NCBI GenBank assembly: GCA_021234155.1
Contig: JAJEKV010000013.1
Coordinates: forward strand, 4,026,028 to 4,090,027
Origin: Isoetes taiwanensis
Lineage: Eukaryota; Streptophyta; Lycopodiopsida; Isoetales; Isoetaceae
DNA length: 64,000 nucleotides
Direction of reading: 5' to 3'
The translations under genes were made by a program, and so were the position numbers. This document shows positions 1 to 11,961 of the stretch, in pieces. The notes under the pieces are model-generated. The model was not told where the DNA came from and did not search any database. It saw only the letters and a list, made by a program, of their open reading frames with translations. The stretch's first letter is position 1, and each line of letters opens with the position of its first letter.

Positions 1-17
1 ATGTTGTTGGGCTAATT

Positions 18-2343
18 GTGTTCAGAAGTTTGAAATTGATGAATTGGTGGAAGCAAGAGCCACCTTCCAAGAGTATACTTGTGATGAGAGGAGGACTTAC
101 ATGTACTCCATTCATGAGCTTGCACTTCAAGATGAAAAATTTCCAAAGAAAAAAAAAAAAAAAATACCCTTCGCTAGGGACATGGATACGTAAAGTTGCA
201 TGGATACATATTCATGGCATTCCAATTTCATCTTGGCAAAATTGGCAAGCAAGTCATGCAAAGGGGAGTAAAATTGTATTACATGGAAATAATGGCATGT
301 TGAGGCCAACTTCTAGGATCCCGGCTGCTAGGGAGGTTTTGAAAAATATGTTGAATTCAATGCTTTGAGAATATGCCACATAAAAGTAGGAAAGATCAAC
401 AGGGAAAAATAGTTGTCGAGAAGAGATTGCCATCCCATTGTACCCGAAGAGCATATTGGAGGAAGTGAATGCTTTGCTTCGAGAACTACTGGGTACACGC
501 AATATCTCCACCCGGCCCGAGAGACTATGGAGCAAGCACTTCAAGCATGTCACTATAGACACTTGAACAACTTTGCAAAGTGCAACTTGTGTACTAAGTT
601 GAAAGAGATTCGGATAAGACCAAGCAACCAAGCCAAAGGGCTAAGATAAGGGAGCAAATGAAAGATCACATGACGGACCAACTATCATGTAGATCCACTT
701 CATCGGATGTGGAGAACATTATCATGTTTGGAACCCAATAACTATGTTTGTATTATACATGACAAGATGGATCAATCAAAGACTTGTTTGCCACAGTATA
801 GTTACATACCCAAGCAAATCAATAGAGCTTATCCTTTGCAAGTCTCTCTGACAGGTGCAATAGTGCATGGCTCGGTGCCAATTTATTATGGCCATTTTAG
901 TTTGCAATTGTGGAGTGATGGTCCCGATTTTCATATTGGAAGTGTGATGAGGTGCTTGAGGAACTATGAGAGTGGTTATTCTGGTGACCTCCACAACCCT
1001 GGAGGTGGTAGCCAACCACTCTTCAGTGCATTGTTGGATAGAAAGCCTAATAATTTAGAGAAGTTTACTAAGGCAAGGTTTAGGAAGTCAGGTGCTTCTG
1101 AACATGTTGGAGCCTCAAGTTCACGTCCCCAACCTCGAGATCTACCACCAAGGTTCCTCCTCCAACTTGACAATTGTGCTGGACAGAATAAAAACAGGTA
1201 TATGTTCTCATTCCTATCTTATTTAACAACTGTGGGTGTCTTTGAAAGAGTGAATTTAGGGTTCTTAATGCCTGGACATACTCATGAGGATGTGGATGCA
1301 TTGTTTGGGAAGTATAGTCTTGTGATTGAAATCTCAAACCGTGACCAATCTTCCTAGACTAATGGAAGTTCTTAGTGAATGCATTTCACATTCTCCTATA
1401 GGGTTGATCATACAAGAGGTGCGATTGGAAGAATTTTATCGAAGGTTATGCTCTTGATATGGAAGGTCAATCTAGACCTCTTCAAGATTACACTTTTCGG
1501 GTCATGGAAATAAGCCAATAATGCAATGGAAGATGAGACCTTCAGATGATAAATGGAGGCCAGATGAGGGAGTACCTATATGGCACGAAGATGAAAATGG
1601 TAAACCTAAGATTCCAAGGGGTCAAACAAAAGCTCTTAAGCCTTTTGCAGAGGTGGATTCATTGCAAAGCACATTGGACGGCATTTCTGAATACGTCAAG
1701 TATTGGAAAAATAACCCCGATGATACCAACCTTGCATTGATAGATTATTGGACACAGGTACATGGATTATTGGGACAAGTAGACACATCCTCTGATGAAC
1801 TGAAAGATGGATGGCTACCTAAGACTAGGTGGAGAGACTTGATAACACCTGAGGAAGTTGATGATGTGGCTAGTAGTATTCGCAAGTCGATGGCTCCTCC
1901 AGCTGCTGAAAAATACTATGTTGGTCCTAGGAAAGGAAGGCCTAAATATCTCGGGCTGGAGGATTATGATCCCAAAGATGACTTGCTTTGCCATCAATTT
2001 GCACTTATAGTACTAGAGCGCAAAGAGATATACCCTGTGTGGATGGGTTACACCATCTCAGAGGTTTGCAAAGAAGTAGGTGACCGCAATGTGAACAAAG
2101 TTCGTGTGGAGTGGTGGTGTCCAGTGCACCAGTTAAATGCAGTGGCAGAGGAAGAAAGGTATAGAGACTGTTGGACAAAGAGATGGAAGAAAAACCCTAT
2201 TGAAGGGATGATTGGGTTGAGTTAGATACTATTTTGTTTTCATGGACCCCACAGGTCATCCTAGGCAAGACTGCTAGGGTTACAATACCTGTGGAAGTGA
2301 GGAAGAAAGCTATGATATCTCTAGGGGTCACTTCTGAGAAGTA
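18..2343 (+). pseudogene. DUF7869 family gene, copy A, broken by frameshifts
   Basis: Three stretches of one ancestral gene lie in different frames. Near 540-650 there is a Cys-pair segment (AKCNLCTKLKEIRIR). From 707 to 1357 comes the family core, with HDKMDQSK, a QLDNCAGQNKNRY block and MPGHTHEDVDALF. From 1521 to 2225 comes a C-terminal part with WMGYTISEV, VRVEWWCPV and CWTKRW, and a trailing piece (VTIPVEVRKKAMISLGV) ends near 2343. The core blocks match what I know of the DUF7869 family; no function is established. The QLDN and GHTHEDID motifs recall an RNase H-like nuclease, so a transposon origin is possible, but that is inference. The break near 1340-1520 contains several stops, so no full protein can be made. 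A second, diverged copy lies at 23158-33462. The 18-368 frame may be its N-terminus but is not recognisable. Confidence 0.7.
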
Positions 2344-3101
2344 ATTGGCAATATGTAACTAGACATGCATATGTGAAATATTTTTAATTTTTAATGCAAT
2401 CATGTTGTGCTGTTATAAAAAAAAGTCACATTCTCGATGCAAATTTACTAACCCGGGAAAAAGTTGCAGTGCCAAAATGGTTCAAAATCCTGACATAAAT
2501 CCAATTTAAATGAATGATGGTTGAAGGGTCTCTGCAAGAGCTCACACGATATTACAAAAAAGACAAAATGATTCTTCAAGTGAAGGGTCTTTGCAAGAGC
2601 TCTGTAAGCAAGATCAAGAGTCTTTCTGGCCTGTGAAATATCTTGGTTCTTTTGGTTTCCTGTATAATGGCTCTCCACATGTAATGAACCTAAAATCAAA
2701 GGTAGGATTTTGGCTTTTGCTTTTCAACAGGATAAGGATCAGCTTGGAGTTTTGTATTTTGCCTCATCATAATCTACTTTACTAAAACATATTGCCTAAC
2801 TACAAATGCATATTCCATTTAATGGCTACCGTATTCTTTTGCATTGTTTTGATCCTTTAATATTCAAATGCTAGTTTGGCTTCAAAAATCCAATTTCAAC
2901 CTATTCAAATGCAAAACTAAATTTATGCCTAAAATTGCCCAAGCCTCCTGTTGCGCCTTTTTGGTAGATTTTTTTTGTAGGCAAGATATTTTTATTTTAT
3001 TATACTAAGTAGAATATATTACATAAATATCCCCTAATGGATCCAATTTTTTCTCATAATCATGTGGCCATAAAGAACATTCGTTGTCTTCTTGATCTTC
3101 A
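2344..3101. other. Non-coding stretch, nothing recognised
   Basis: AT-rich sequence with no convincing coding frame. The phrase GAAGGGTCTCTGCAAGAGCT occurs near 2524 and again, with one change, near 2583, a small direct repeat. Otherwise I see only A/T runs. Confidence 0.4.
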
Positions 3102-3111
3102 TGCTGGGCAA

Positions 3112-3860
3112 CTATACAACAACTATATATTGCTGAAATAGAGTTACCATCTTGAAATGGGACATTATGATAGTTGTTGTCAAAAATTTAGTAATGATGA
3201 CGCCATCTACGACAGCCAGATAAAGTGGCCAAATCCTAGTGGCTTTGAAGCCAGCTCTAATATTCTCAGAGTTGGGTTTTGTGGCCAATGCATTAGAAAT
3301 CAAGCCTGTAGGAAAAAGAAATGTTAGTCTCATGAACACGACATGCATATCAAACCAGCATAGTTACCTCTGCTAGTTGTGCCTTGCTTGACTCCAAAGT
3401 TTCTTCCATCATGTAATCAACTCTATTATGCCTGAAATATTACTTGAATGGTCCAAAAACCGCCACATTAAATGGTTGCATTTTATGAGAAGTGTGGGGA
3501 GGTATAACAACTAGGTGATCCCCAAGGATTTGGTTGGAATCCTCACCTCATTGGTTACGTGGCTGCCATGACCATCCAAAATCGTAAGATGTGGGTTGCT
3601 TTCATCTCTCCGGGCATATTAAACTTATAATGCTTCCTTAACCAAACCTTGAACAACTTCATGGTCATCCATCCCTCAGGTTGAACTGGATAACCACATC
3701 AGGGCTAAAACTAGGGTCATTTATATCTTGAAAATTCACATCTTTCTCATCACTAGCGATATTATCATCCCAAGATCGCCTATGGCCAGGACCATTTCTT
3801 TTAAAAGGCACAAACCCTACAGGTAATCCAAATAGTATCGTCCTCATATCATAAGGCATG
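3112..3860 (-). pseudogene. DDE_1-like transposase C-terminal region, copy X1, degraded
   Basis: Read on the minus strand in pieces, the region gives an acidic stretch ending FNLRDG (3665-3859), then a block equivalent to GDHLVVIPPHTSHKMQPFNV followed by AVFGPFK (about 3450-3540), then SENIRAGFKATRIWPL (3112-3310). The PPHTSH-QP-(D/N)V-VFGPFK block followed by a GF-ATRIWPL block is the C-terminal signature of DDE_1 (pogo/Tigger-like) transposases. The usual QPLDV is QPFNV here. Stops and frame changes separate the pieces, so it is non-functional as read. It lies directly downstream of the Rep-like domain at 4122-4439 on the same strand. Whether both belonged to one protein cannot be settled here. 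A shorter second copy is at 11962-12417. Confidence 0.55.
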
Positions 3861-5236
3861 CAATGACTAGGATTGAATAAGACATTCCAAGGTTCTAACT
3901 CTATGCTCGTTAATATGAGCAGTGTTAGACGGAATTATTTTCCAGGTCTAATCATTCTGCACACGGTCTATGTCAAACTAGCAGTCAAGCTCTGATTACC
4001 ATGATAGTACACCAAGTAAGCCGCCCTGTTCAAGAGATTTTTATTGTCTAAAACAACAAGACTCTTGGTGTCACCAGCCCCCCACCTTCACTATAAGTCA
4101 TTCGCTTTTTCAATAACAGATTCACTGAATGTTATGAAGATGGCAGACATAATGAACCTTACCAATATCTTTCATACAATAACCAACCATGCCCTCAAAA
4201 CAATAAAGACAAACCAAAACAACACTTGGGGGCTTCCAAAGCCAATTGAAATCTTTCTTAATAGCATCATTCATGGCCCTTAGAGTCTTGAAACAGCCTC
4301 TAAATACAGCCTGGCAGTGCAAATCATCCATGGTAGCACTATGCTCTAATGCTACTGTCCTAGACAAACATCTTCTATTACAAAACCCAACTATGGCATC
4401 ATAAAAACTCATAGGAACATCTTGCCCAGAAAGCTCCAATGTCGCACACTACCATCGATGGCAGTCTAGTTTTGTCCAAAAGGAGCCCACCAGAAGAACC
4501 TCCAATTTGAGGCCCTCCAAAAGAGCCTCCGATTGGCAAAGAGCTCAAAGATGGAGGCACAGGTCCATCTACTCCCTTACCTCTTCTAGCTGCCTTCTTC
4601 AAAACATATTGACACAGACAAAACAAAAAAACCAAGACAAGTACCTCAGGCTAAGCCGAACACAGACGATTTGACAAAAATATATGACCTGACACCTACA
4701 CTGTCCAAGAATAACAACCCATGTAAAGGATCGCCATCAGTTCAAAAAGGATCTTGTTTCAAATGTTTCGAATCCAGCATATCACCATCAGCTTTTACTG
4801 TATTTTTATACGAATACAGTCAAAAGCCTGAGACAATCTTATGTAATAAATGTACGCTTTGTGATTTTGGCCACACTATTAATATCGATCCTTCAATATT
4901 CTTCGTCATTGAGGTATTCATCTCGTCTATCCATCAACTCATATATAATTTATATTTGCAAGATTCGATTTCCTAGATTCCATTACCGAGGCATTAACCT
5001 TGGTCGTTCATCGCTTTGCAATCTCGTTACCATCCATTTTTTCTTTTAGCACAACGTTGCCTTGCACTGTCGCCTTCCAACGACATACTTTGCGGTCTGG
5101 CACAGACTGAAGCAAGGGCAAGGCGATGCTCATGGCATTTAGGAATGTGTTCAAAAAACCTCCTAGAAAAGACACGAATATTTTTTTTTTCCGCAAGAAG
5201 CATTGTCGAACGATTTAACTCTGGCACTCTACGACC
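3402..5236 (-). mobile_element. Repeat element X1 (Rep-like/DDE-like carrier)
   Basis: This stretch is repeated with high similarity at 11962-13844, from the CTTCCATCATGTAATCAAC end to the end ACTCTACGACC. It carries the Rep-like and DDE-like frames on the minus strand and about 600 bases (4640-5236) with no recognisable gene. The right end abuts ATAGCTCTGCCC, which matches uninterrupted sequence near 33538, so 5236/5237 is an insertion junction. DDE-like similarity continues left to about 3100, beyond the part shared with X2. Confidence 0.6.
4122..4640 (-). pseudogene. Rep/HUH-endonuclease-like domain, copy X1
   Basis: The minus-strand frame 4439-4122 reads SFYDAIVGFCNRRCLS, then ALEHSATMDDLHCQ, then MVGYCMKDIGKVH. 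An E-x(7,8)-LHCQ block followed about 60 residues later by GYCMKD resembles motifs II (HUQ) and III (YxxK) of rolling-circle Rep proteins and of the HUH endonucleases of eukaryotic Replitron-type transposons. That assignment is mine from motif shape and is tentative. An upstream Gly/Ser/Pro-rich segment (4399-4590) belongs to the same gene but is one frame off. Compared with X2 it lacks about 10 residues (KALKNNHLH region) near 4215. The nucleophile tyrosine would be Y in GYCMKD. Motif I was not identified. Confidence 0.45.
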
Positions 5237-5755
5237 ATAGCTCTGCCCTTGGAATTGGGTTTTTTTTTGTGGTGGTTGCAATGACGACAAATATCTCGAC
5301 AAGCTACATGAATCCGGCAGTCGCAAATGTCAACAGTTATTTTCTCAATTGCAAGAAGATCCCCGACCACTGCCAGGGATTCAGCATTTTCCAAGTTTAG
5401 TTTCTAGCATTTTCGCATTATGGAAAGTCTTTAAGAGCTAAAGGGGACCACTGATATGTCCAGAATTGTAATTAGAGGGTTCCATGCTTGAATGGTAGAT
5501 TTGAAAGAGCTTGTGAAAATTAAAGAGTCAGTTTATTACTAGGGTATATTGAAATCAATGGAATTGCAAATATTGACAATATTATTATTTCCAATCCCAA
5601 ATATATACGAACATTTCTAATTCACTTCCACAAAACCTTCAACGATACACAGTCTCCATACTAGGGTATACTGGCATCAATGGAATTGCAAATATTGACA
5701 ATATTATTATTTTATTATTATTTTCAATCCCAAATATATACGAATATTTTTAACT

Positions 5756-6164
5756 CTACCAACCGCGTCCCCATCCACCATAGCCACCTTGACCACCATA
5801 TCCACCTTGATTACCATATCCTCCACCATAGCCACCTCGACCACCATATCCTCCACCATAGCCACCTCGACCACCATAACCACCTCTTCCTCGACCATAT
5901 CCACCATAGCCACCTAGACCATGTCCATCATATTGGTCGGCTTCAAACATCGCAGCAGCCTCAGTCTCATATCCATAATATGTATCCACCACGATGTCGA
6001 CCATATCCATAGCCTCCTCTGCCATATCCACCATATCTACCACCACCTCTATACGGACCATCTTCAAAAGCCTGAGGCTGCATTGGAGCAAACGGAGCAG
6101 TTGTTTCTACAACTACCATCAATGCTATTATCCAAATCAAAGCACAACATCGCCCAGTCTTCAT
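5756..6164 (-). CDS. Secreted glycine-rich protein, copy 1 (one frameshift)
   Basis: From the ATG at 6164 the minus strand encodes a basic start, a hydrophobic core (CCALIWIIALMVVV) and a likely cleavage region, which is a typical secretory signal peptide of about 25 residues. A short linker (QPQAFEDGPYRGGG) follows, and then Gly/Tyr/Arg repeats of GGYGGRGGYGGGYG type. The first frame runs to 5967. A one-base shift near 5990 moves the repeat region to the frame 6091-5756, which ends GGWGRGW and stop. Glycine-rich proteins with signal peptides are usually cell-wall or defence-related structural proteins; that role is family knowledge, not shown here. A TATA box sits about 180 bases upstream. 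Copy 2 lies at 34043-34487, and a 3' remnant at 8798-9010. Confidence 0.7.
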
Positions 6165-6341
6165 GGTTGCTGGCTGATGAACTGCACAATGGAGGCCCTC
6201 CTTTTTGTACTAGTATTTGGCCTGCCACGTGTCTTGCGCATGGCATCCTGTACCTTATTGCATGCAGATCACTGATCTGGCATTCTGCATCTTGCAGCAT
6301 TGCTCGAAAAAAAAGGGAACAGAAGAACAAGCTCTATATGG

Positions 6342-6347
6342 TATATA
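6342..6347 (-). promoter_or_regulatory. TATA box of glycine-rich gene copy 1
   Basis: On the minus strand CCTTATATACCATATAG lies about 180 bases upstream of the ATG at 6164, a normal position for a TATA box with a leader of roughly 150 bases. The same sequence is kept before copy 2 (34656-34670). Confidence 0.5.
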
Positions 6348-6349
6348 AG

Positions 6350-8797
6350 GTATGTTGCAAGCATTTACCATTTCTGCGCTTGGGGCAATGGCGCAGTTAG
6401 GTTTATCAGAGGCCCTTCCTCGGAAAATTTCTGGCCTCTGGCTCCGGTCTGCATATTAATCTCAACTAGAAGTATGAGTTTGTTAGTAGGTAAGCTGCTT
6501 AGTGCTCTCGTGTTGCTATGCTTCCTTTTGAAGGCTGATGGTCATGTTTGCTATGTACAAATATATTTTCATGGCTGCTTTATTCTCATTGAAGGAACAG
6601 GATTTTGACTATGTATTCTTTTCTTAACTTGAACATGTTTGTATCAATCTGCCCTGCAATCCTGGTCCTGGTATAGAAGCATTTAAATGGCTGAAGTCAT
6701 TTGCAGTGAACATAGTTTTCAGGTTTTTCAGGAAGGAACAGGTCAGTGCATATATTTTGACTATGTAAGTTCTTTCCACTACATATCAAGTTCAACTTTT
6801 TGTGCCATGTCCCGGTCCTGATATAGAAACGATGGTGATTTTCAATGAAAGAAAGTAAAAGGTGGAGAGGATTTTGCTTGTCTGTATCTCTCTTGTTGTT
6901 TAGTAATATTGGCAAGACCTTTTCCATGCTGGAGCACATTTACGTTGGCTATAAGAAGAGCCAAGCACTTGGGTGATTTTTGAGGATTACTTACATTATT
7001 CTTGATCGAGCTTCTTTTTGCTACTTGGCACTGCTCTTGGGTCTAGTTATCAGCTCTAGATGGCTTTAATTTTCAGACTAGATCTAGTCCCTTTTGTTAT
7101 AGGATCTAGTGAGAATTTGAAAAGGTTTGAGGTAATGATAAGGTTTGCTGCAAGGATGTAGATATCCAATCCGAGAAAGTGGATTGCAAATTGAAGTGTA
7201 TAGATCATATCAATCTAGTGCTATTTTATTTTTAAGGGAAAGTTCTTGCCTTAGTTTTCTCACTGTTTTCCATGATCACACAGTTGAACCAACAAAAGCT
7301 TTATTCTGATCTAGTGCTTCTAATCTAGCGTTTGATGGTGCTTGATTTGAAACATGTGCAGAGTCAGATATTGGAAAAGGTAAGGTTCAAATCTTAAAGT
7401 GCTTCTAGATGCACATTCCAGGAGGTCGGAGTCCGTATAAGCTTTTAGAGATGCTTGAGAAGCCTTGTATGCTACTTGACGTTGTAAGCAAATGGGCAAT
7501 TAGACTTGGGTTAGTCTGAGCAGGAGGAGCATACCATTCAGAAGGGCATTAGGGAGGATTTCATTGCGGCGAGTTCATAGCCACAGGTGTTGTAGTTCAG
7601 AAAGCCATTAAATGGTGGGAGACATTCCTTTTATTGGCAGTTCACTTGCAACCACCGAGGAATATATCCGTACAGCCAGGAAAAGATATGTTAAATACCA
7701 AAATGCTCTACTCTTGATGTGCTTGTTATTTAATATAAGTATTAACATAAAGGGATGAACCAGGTTGGTCTAGCAAATCACTTCATCTGCAGCCACAGGT
7801 GACGAAATGTACATCTGAATCAGACTCTAAGAAAATCCCAAAACTAACTAAATCCTAACACATTTTCATGCTTAAGCTTCAAAATTGGTTTCAGCACAGT
7901 TAATGAAAAGCACAATATAAGCAAGACAGTGCTACAACTCTGCCCATAGTTGAATTTAGGTGTGTTACGATGCCACATTTGGTTCCTATATATGAAAAAC
8001 ATGATGTGGAGTATTTCCTATCTAAAGTAACTGAATGTTAGAGCCATTACAGACCGAGAATCACCTCCATTTGCAGCCGAACTATGGTATAAAACGAATT
8101 TCAATTCATTCTGCTCCATCCTATAATTGCTCCCATGAAGCAAGCCAAACGTGAATTGGGCATGTGGATGCCCTAAATTTGCTGCTCTTTTGATATCTTG
8201 ATTACATCTGCTAATTTATACGTATCTCCCTCACTAATAGCACCAAACATCCATTTTACTGTATCTGTGTATGGCAACTACTTTCTCCAAACCCTTTGAT
8301 TCCTGTGCCTTCAAAATATCCTGCCATGAAGAACTGCAATACAAGTAAGAGGGAGCACGATGTGTGAGAACAACAAGGTAAGGGAAGGACGGACATCGAC
8401 GATACCTCAACTAAATTTCTCTTCTTTTTTTTTTTTATAATTTTCCTGGCCGTAGATATGGAAAATTTGGAGATCCAACGGTGTGAATTGAAACTTGTTG
8501 AGGTGGGACGCAATGTGGATAGGCTAGAAATTGAGAGGGTTAAGCAACCTGCTAAAAACCTTAGAAATGGACCCTAACTATTCATCGTGAGAAAAGACTA
8601 GTGTTTAAGTCAATAGGAAGGACAAGAAGGACTCAGATAATGTCATTTGGGATTTTTGTCTTGCATTTGAAAGATTAAATTTGAAAGACTTCCTGTCATG
8701 CGAAAGATGTAAATTCTTTTTGCCTGTCACAAGAAATTTAAGGGTAGCCTTCAAATTTGAGCATACACTTCCACAAAACACGATATATAGTCTCCAT
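6350..8797. other. Flank of the glycine-rich gene, no gene recognised
   Basis: The part up to 7655 is the duplicated block T. It holds a short open segment around 7400-7560 (SPYK..EMLEKP in its second copy at 45139-45354) that I do not recognise and that carries stops in this copy. From 7656 to 8797 there is AT-rich sequence without a supported gene. Confidence 0.4.
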
Positions 8798-9010
8798 ACT
8801 AGGGTATACTGGAATCAATGGAATTGCAAATATTGACAATATTATTATTTCCAATCCCAAATATATATGAACATTTCTAATTCACTCCCACAAAACCTTC
8901 AACGATACACAGTCTCCATACTAAGGTATACTAGCATCAATGGAATTGCAAATATTGACAATATTATTATTTTCAATCCAAATATATACGAATATTTCTA
9001 ACTCTACCAG
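8798..9010 (-). pseudogene. 3' remnant of a third glycine-rich gene copy
   Basis: The sequence from CATACTAGGGTATACTGG to TCTAACTCTACCAGG matches the 3' flank of both glycine-rich genes (5550-5762 and 33838-34056), including two tandem versions of ATTGCAAATATTGACAATAT. It stops just where the coding end would begin (ACTCTACC is the reverse of the final codons), so only the 3' UTR survives. Confidence 0.65.
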
Positions 9011-9349
9011 GAGCGTTAGAGCCATTGCCAGTGCCAAATGCCAAGCATGGACTTCATAATAGGGCTCCCAATAACCATAAGGGGCAAGGATAAGATACAA
9101 GAAGGCATCATACTTGGGATGGAAATTTATTATTTGTAGTAGATAAACCAACTGAAGACCTTATCTGTGTTGACTTTTTCATTTGCAGTAGATATGCCAA
9201 TTGAAGTCCTCATCCGTGGTTTGAGTCTCTGAATAGTTGTCTTGGCGTTCCTTGGATAATGGCTTGAAAACAATCAATGAAAGCTCTAATGGTACAGGGT
9301 CTGTCAAATCTTCTTTTTTATTTTGGGAGCATGTTGGGTTCCGTGCCAA

Positions 9350-9385
9350 GGGAACGCCGCATCTTACGCCGCATGCGGCGTTCCC
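9350..9385. repeat. GC-rich inverted repeat
   Basis: GGGAACGCCGC at 9350-9360 is followed, after a 14-base loop, by its exact complement GCGGCGTTCCC at 9375-9385. The sequence around it is AT-rich. Function unknown. Confidence 0.8.
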
Positions 9386-11340
9386 TTCCCGCTTATGGCT
9401 CCTCCTGCGGGACACAGGCTGACAGCATTAATTGCCAAGAATTTGAAATTGTAGTATCATGCTCTACGACTTTTGCTATAGGATTTTTGCTCTATCGCAT
9501 TTTGGCGCTTCAGAATGGGCGCATTAGAATTGCGCCAGTAAATGTTGATCTTGGTCGGATCAAAAGGTGAGTAGAACACAACAAAAATCGGAGGGTTCTC
9601 TTGCTAAAACTAAATCTAATTATTTTATTTCAGGATTCAAGCTCCTCTTGCTTTTGGAGTGTTCTTGGAAGGTAGAAGTTTATGACATTTTATCTGCAAA
9701 TAGCACGTAAGATCCATCACGAAGTTTCAGTTATCCTCATGTCTTTCACTGGTTTCATCCTTGCTTCAATGGCCCTGTTTTCCGACTATATTTTGAAGCT
9801 CTTTCCGGATTGTTGTTGAAGCTCGGCTCAAGTTCTCGCAGTCGTGACAATGAAGGGCGTTGCTTCTATAGTTAATGAAGGATTGTGGCTTCCTTCACTC
9901 TAGGTATGAACTTTCTCTATTTATCCTCCGTATGCAATAAGGATGATCCTACTCCCTTTGCAGGTAAGCAAGCTTTATGTTTGGAAGGAGGAAAAGCAGG
10001 GCGTCTCTCCAGTTCTCATTTTGGAGTGTTGCCGACATCATGTAAATGTTTGTTGCCTTTTCTCCATTTGCAAATAGCCCTATTCTCTGTTTCTTTTGTC
10101 TGAATTTCTCATTCTTGAATAAGCCCATTCTTGAATTGCCCTGTATTTCTTGAAGTGTAGAACACAATGTGCAGATAGAGCTACTTAAATACTACTTAAA
10201 TACTACTTAAGCAGTGTTTGGTGTTGGTCACAATTTTCACATGTCCAAGGATTCAAACAGGTATGTACTGTTCATGTCAGCTTGCATGATCTGCGGATAC
10301 TTGAAATGTCATATGGTGCACTGTCTTATGGTTGTAGATAGTGTCATCCAGCATCATGCAAAGAAACTCAGAACATGACTTGCAGGGGCTATCAATATTG
10401 ATTTTGGTTATGCATACGAAGATGCATCTACTGAGCTGTGGATATCTGATACCATGTGGTCACTTAAGATTCAAATCTCAGATTAGCCGGACACTTTTAA
10501 ACTTAAAAGCTGCTATTATTCTTGAGAAAGGTGTCTCAATAAACATTTAATCTCAAATATTGCTTTAGAGACGGGACAGTTAAAGATGATTTGACAACCA
10601 TATCTGGCCTGCTCTGCTAATCCATTAAATCATAACAACATTGCCCTGTAATTCTTGAAGTGTAGACTGCCTTGTGTAGATAGAGCTCCCAGGAGCTTGG
10701 TTTGTATGTACTGTTCATGTTAACTTGCATCATCTGCCGAACTTAGAGTCATGTGGTGCACTGCCCTATGGCTGTAGATAGTATCATCCAGCATCATGCA
10801 AAAATGGGGAGAATATTGCAAGCCATTTTCTACTTGCCGTGGTAAACAATGTGTTGATTCAAATTGCCTCTAGGTCCGTATATTTTCCATAGTAATGTTA
10901 TGTTGGTTTTAAAAAGGCTTTAGGTCTGAGAGGTACATTTTTCTTAGAGTGACTGGAATAGAAAGTGTTCGGTTTCATAAATCCATCCTTCCAAAGCTAA
11001 ATAGCTTGATCAATGGGTTTGGTTACTTTTGCTACAGAACATTCTATCTGCTATCAATATTGATCCTGGTTATGCATATGAAGATGCATTTACTAAAAAG
11101 CTATAGGTTGCAATTCTTGATTTCTGGATCCAATTCATCCCTTCTGCACTTTTATTCCCCTTCTGATACCATGTTGGAATGCATAGACTTTTATTCCCCC
11201 AATCAAGTTGCTGTGAAAAATCTTCATAGAGCCATTTTCAAATCATCTGAAGAGTATGGCTCCTATACATAAGGAGGGATGAGATTGGAAATGACTTCCG
11301 ATCTGGTATTAGAAAATATAATAACGCTCCTGCATTGTAG
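9386..11340. other. Non-coding stretch with an internal direct duplication
   Basis: No supported gene. Text at about 10135-10470 recurs at about 10640-11100: TTGCCCTGTA(T/A)TTCTTGAAG, then GTATGTACTGTTCATGT, then GTGGTGCACTG, then the TATCAATATTGAT(T/C)(T/C)TGG phrase. This is a diverged tandem duplication of roughly 0.5-0.6 kb. Confidence 0.5.
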
Positions 11341-11351
11341 GGAGTTATGCG

Positions 11352-11732
11352 ATAGTTGATAACACCCGCTGGCGTGTTGCTGTGTTGGAGTCAAAAAAGT
11401 TCCCCTCCAAGTATACATGCAGGGGAACTTGCTTTAGGTCAGGAGGCATCACACACGTTGGTGTTTGTGATGGGAGACGGTTCAAGGCTTGGGCATCGAT
11501 CCCACATGACGCAGTTGGTGATTATGAGCTTCCTGAGTTTCTAGCAAAGTATAACATTGTTGTTGGTAGATCTGAGTCGCGCGTGTGGGACATGGTATCA
11601 GAGCATGTTTACACATTCATGTTCGCCACCATAGGCACGATGGGAGGAGCTTCTATACCTATAAGCCATGGCCGAAGCTTCACATCGAGCCGACAGATGT
11701 CCCTAGAGTTCTTTGGGACAGGTTCTTCATGA
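11352..11732 (+). CDS. Unrecognised open reading frame
   Basis: An open frame runs from upstream of the Met at 11382 to a stop at 11732. It encodes LESKKFPSKYTCRGTCF, then GGITHVGVCDGRRFKAWASI, ELPEFLAKYNIVVGRSESRV and MVSEHVYTFMFATIG. The composition looks protein-like and the frame stays open through the in-frame upstream text RWRVAV. I know no family for it. It may be an exon of a repeat-borne gene. Confidence 0.3.
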   Translation: MVDNTRWRVAVLESKKFPSKYTCRGTCFRSGGITHVGVCDGRRFKAWASIPHDAVGDYELPEFLAKYNIVVGRSESRVWDMVSEHVYTFMFATIGTMGGASIPISHGRSFTSSRQMSLEFFGTGSS

Positions 11733-11961
11733 TGTGGATCCATTGAGATTCATGGACATAACCTCTATTTGCGCCAAAAATATTTTGTATTTGCATGTAG
11801 ACTCAGTATATCTGTTTAACATTTTGTTTGAACTTCATATTATGTGTGCACTTTAAAAAAAAAAGTTTGTTTACTATCTATATGTGTCTATTGCACCTAC
11901 ACATATGTTGCCTTGGATGCATTGCACACATTCATGACATAACCACAACTAACACACATAC
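11733..11961. other. Short AT-rich spacer
   Basis: It contains an A run and tandem-like TATGTGT/ACACAT phrases. No gene is visible. Confidence 0.4.

Larger units (their letters stand above)
5237..7655. repeat. Segmental duplicate T, copy 1
   Basis: This block matches about 33540-45383 in order, apart from two large insertions in the latter (about 34918-37755 and 38113-44638). Shared landmarks include the frame ending CQGFSIFQV (5380-5398 and 33690), the glycine-rich gene, the text around 6610-6950 (37765-38110) and around 6950-7655 (44641-45383). Similarity stops at CCTTTTATTGGCA near 7640. The copies look recent because long runs are nearly identical. Confidence 0.8.

Noticed and set aside
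5680-6012. His-rich plus-strand frame (HHSHLDHH repeats)
   Set aside because: It is the antisense of the glycine-rich repeats on the minus strand, which has a signal peptide and TATA box.
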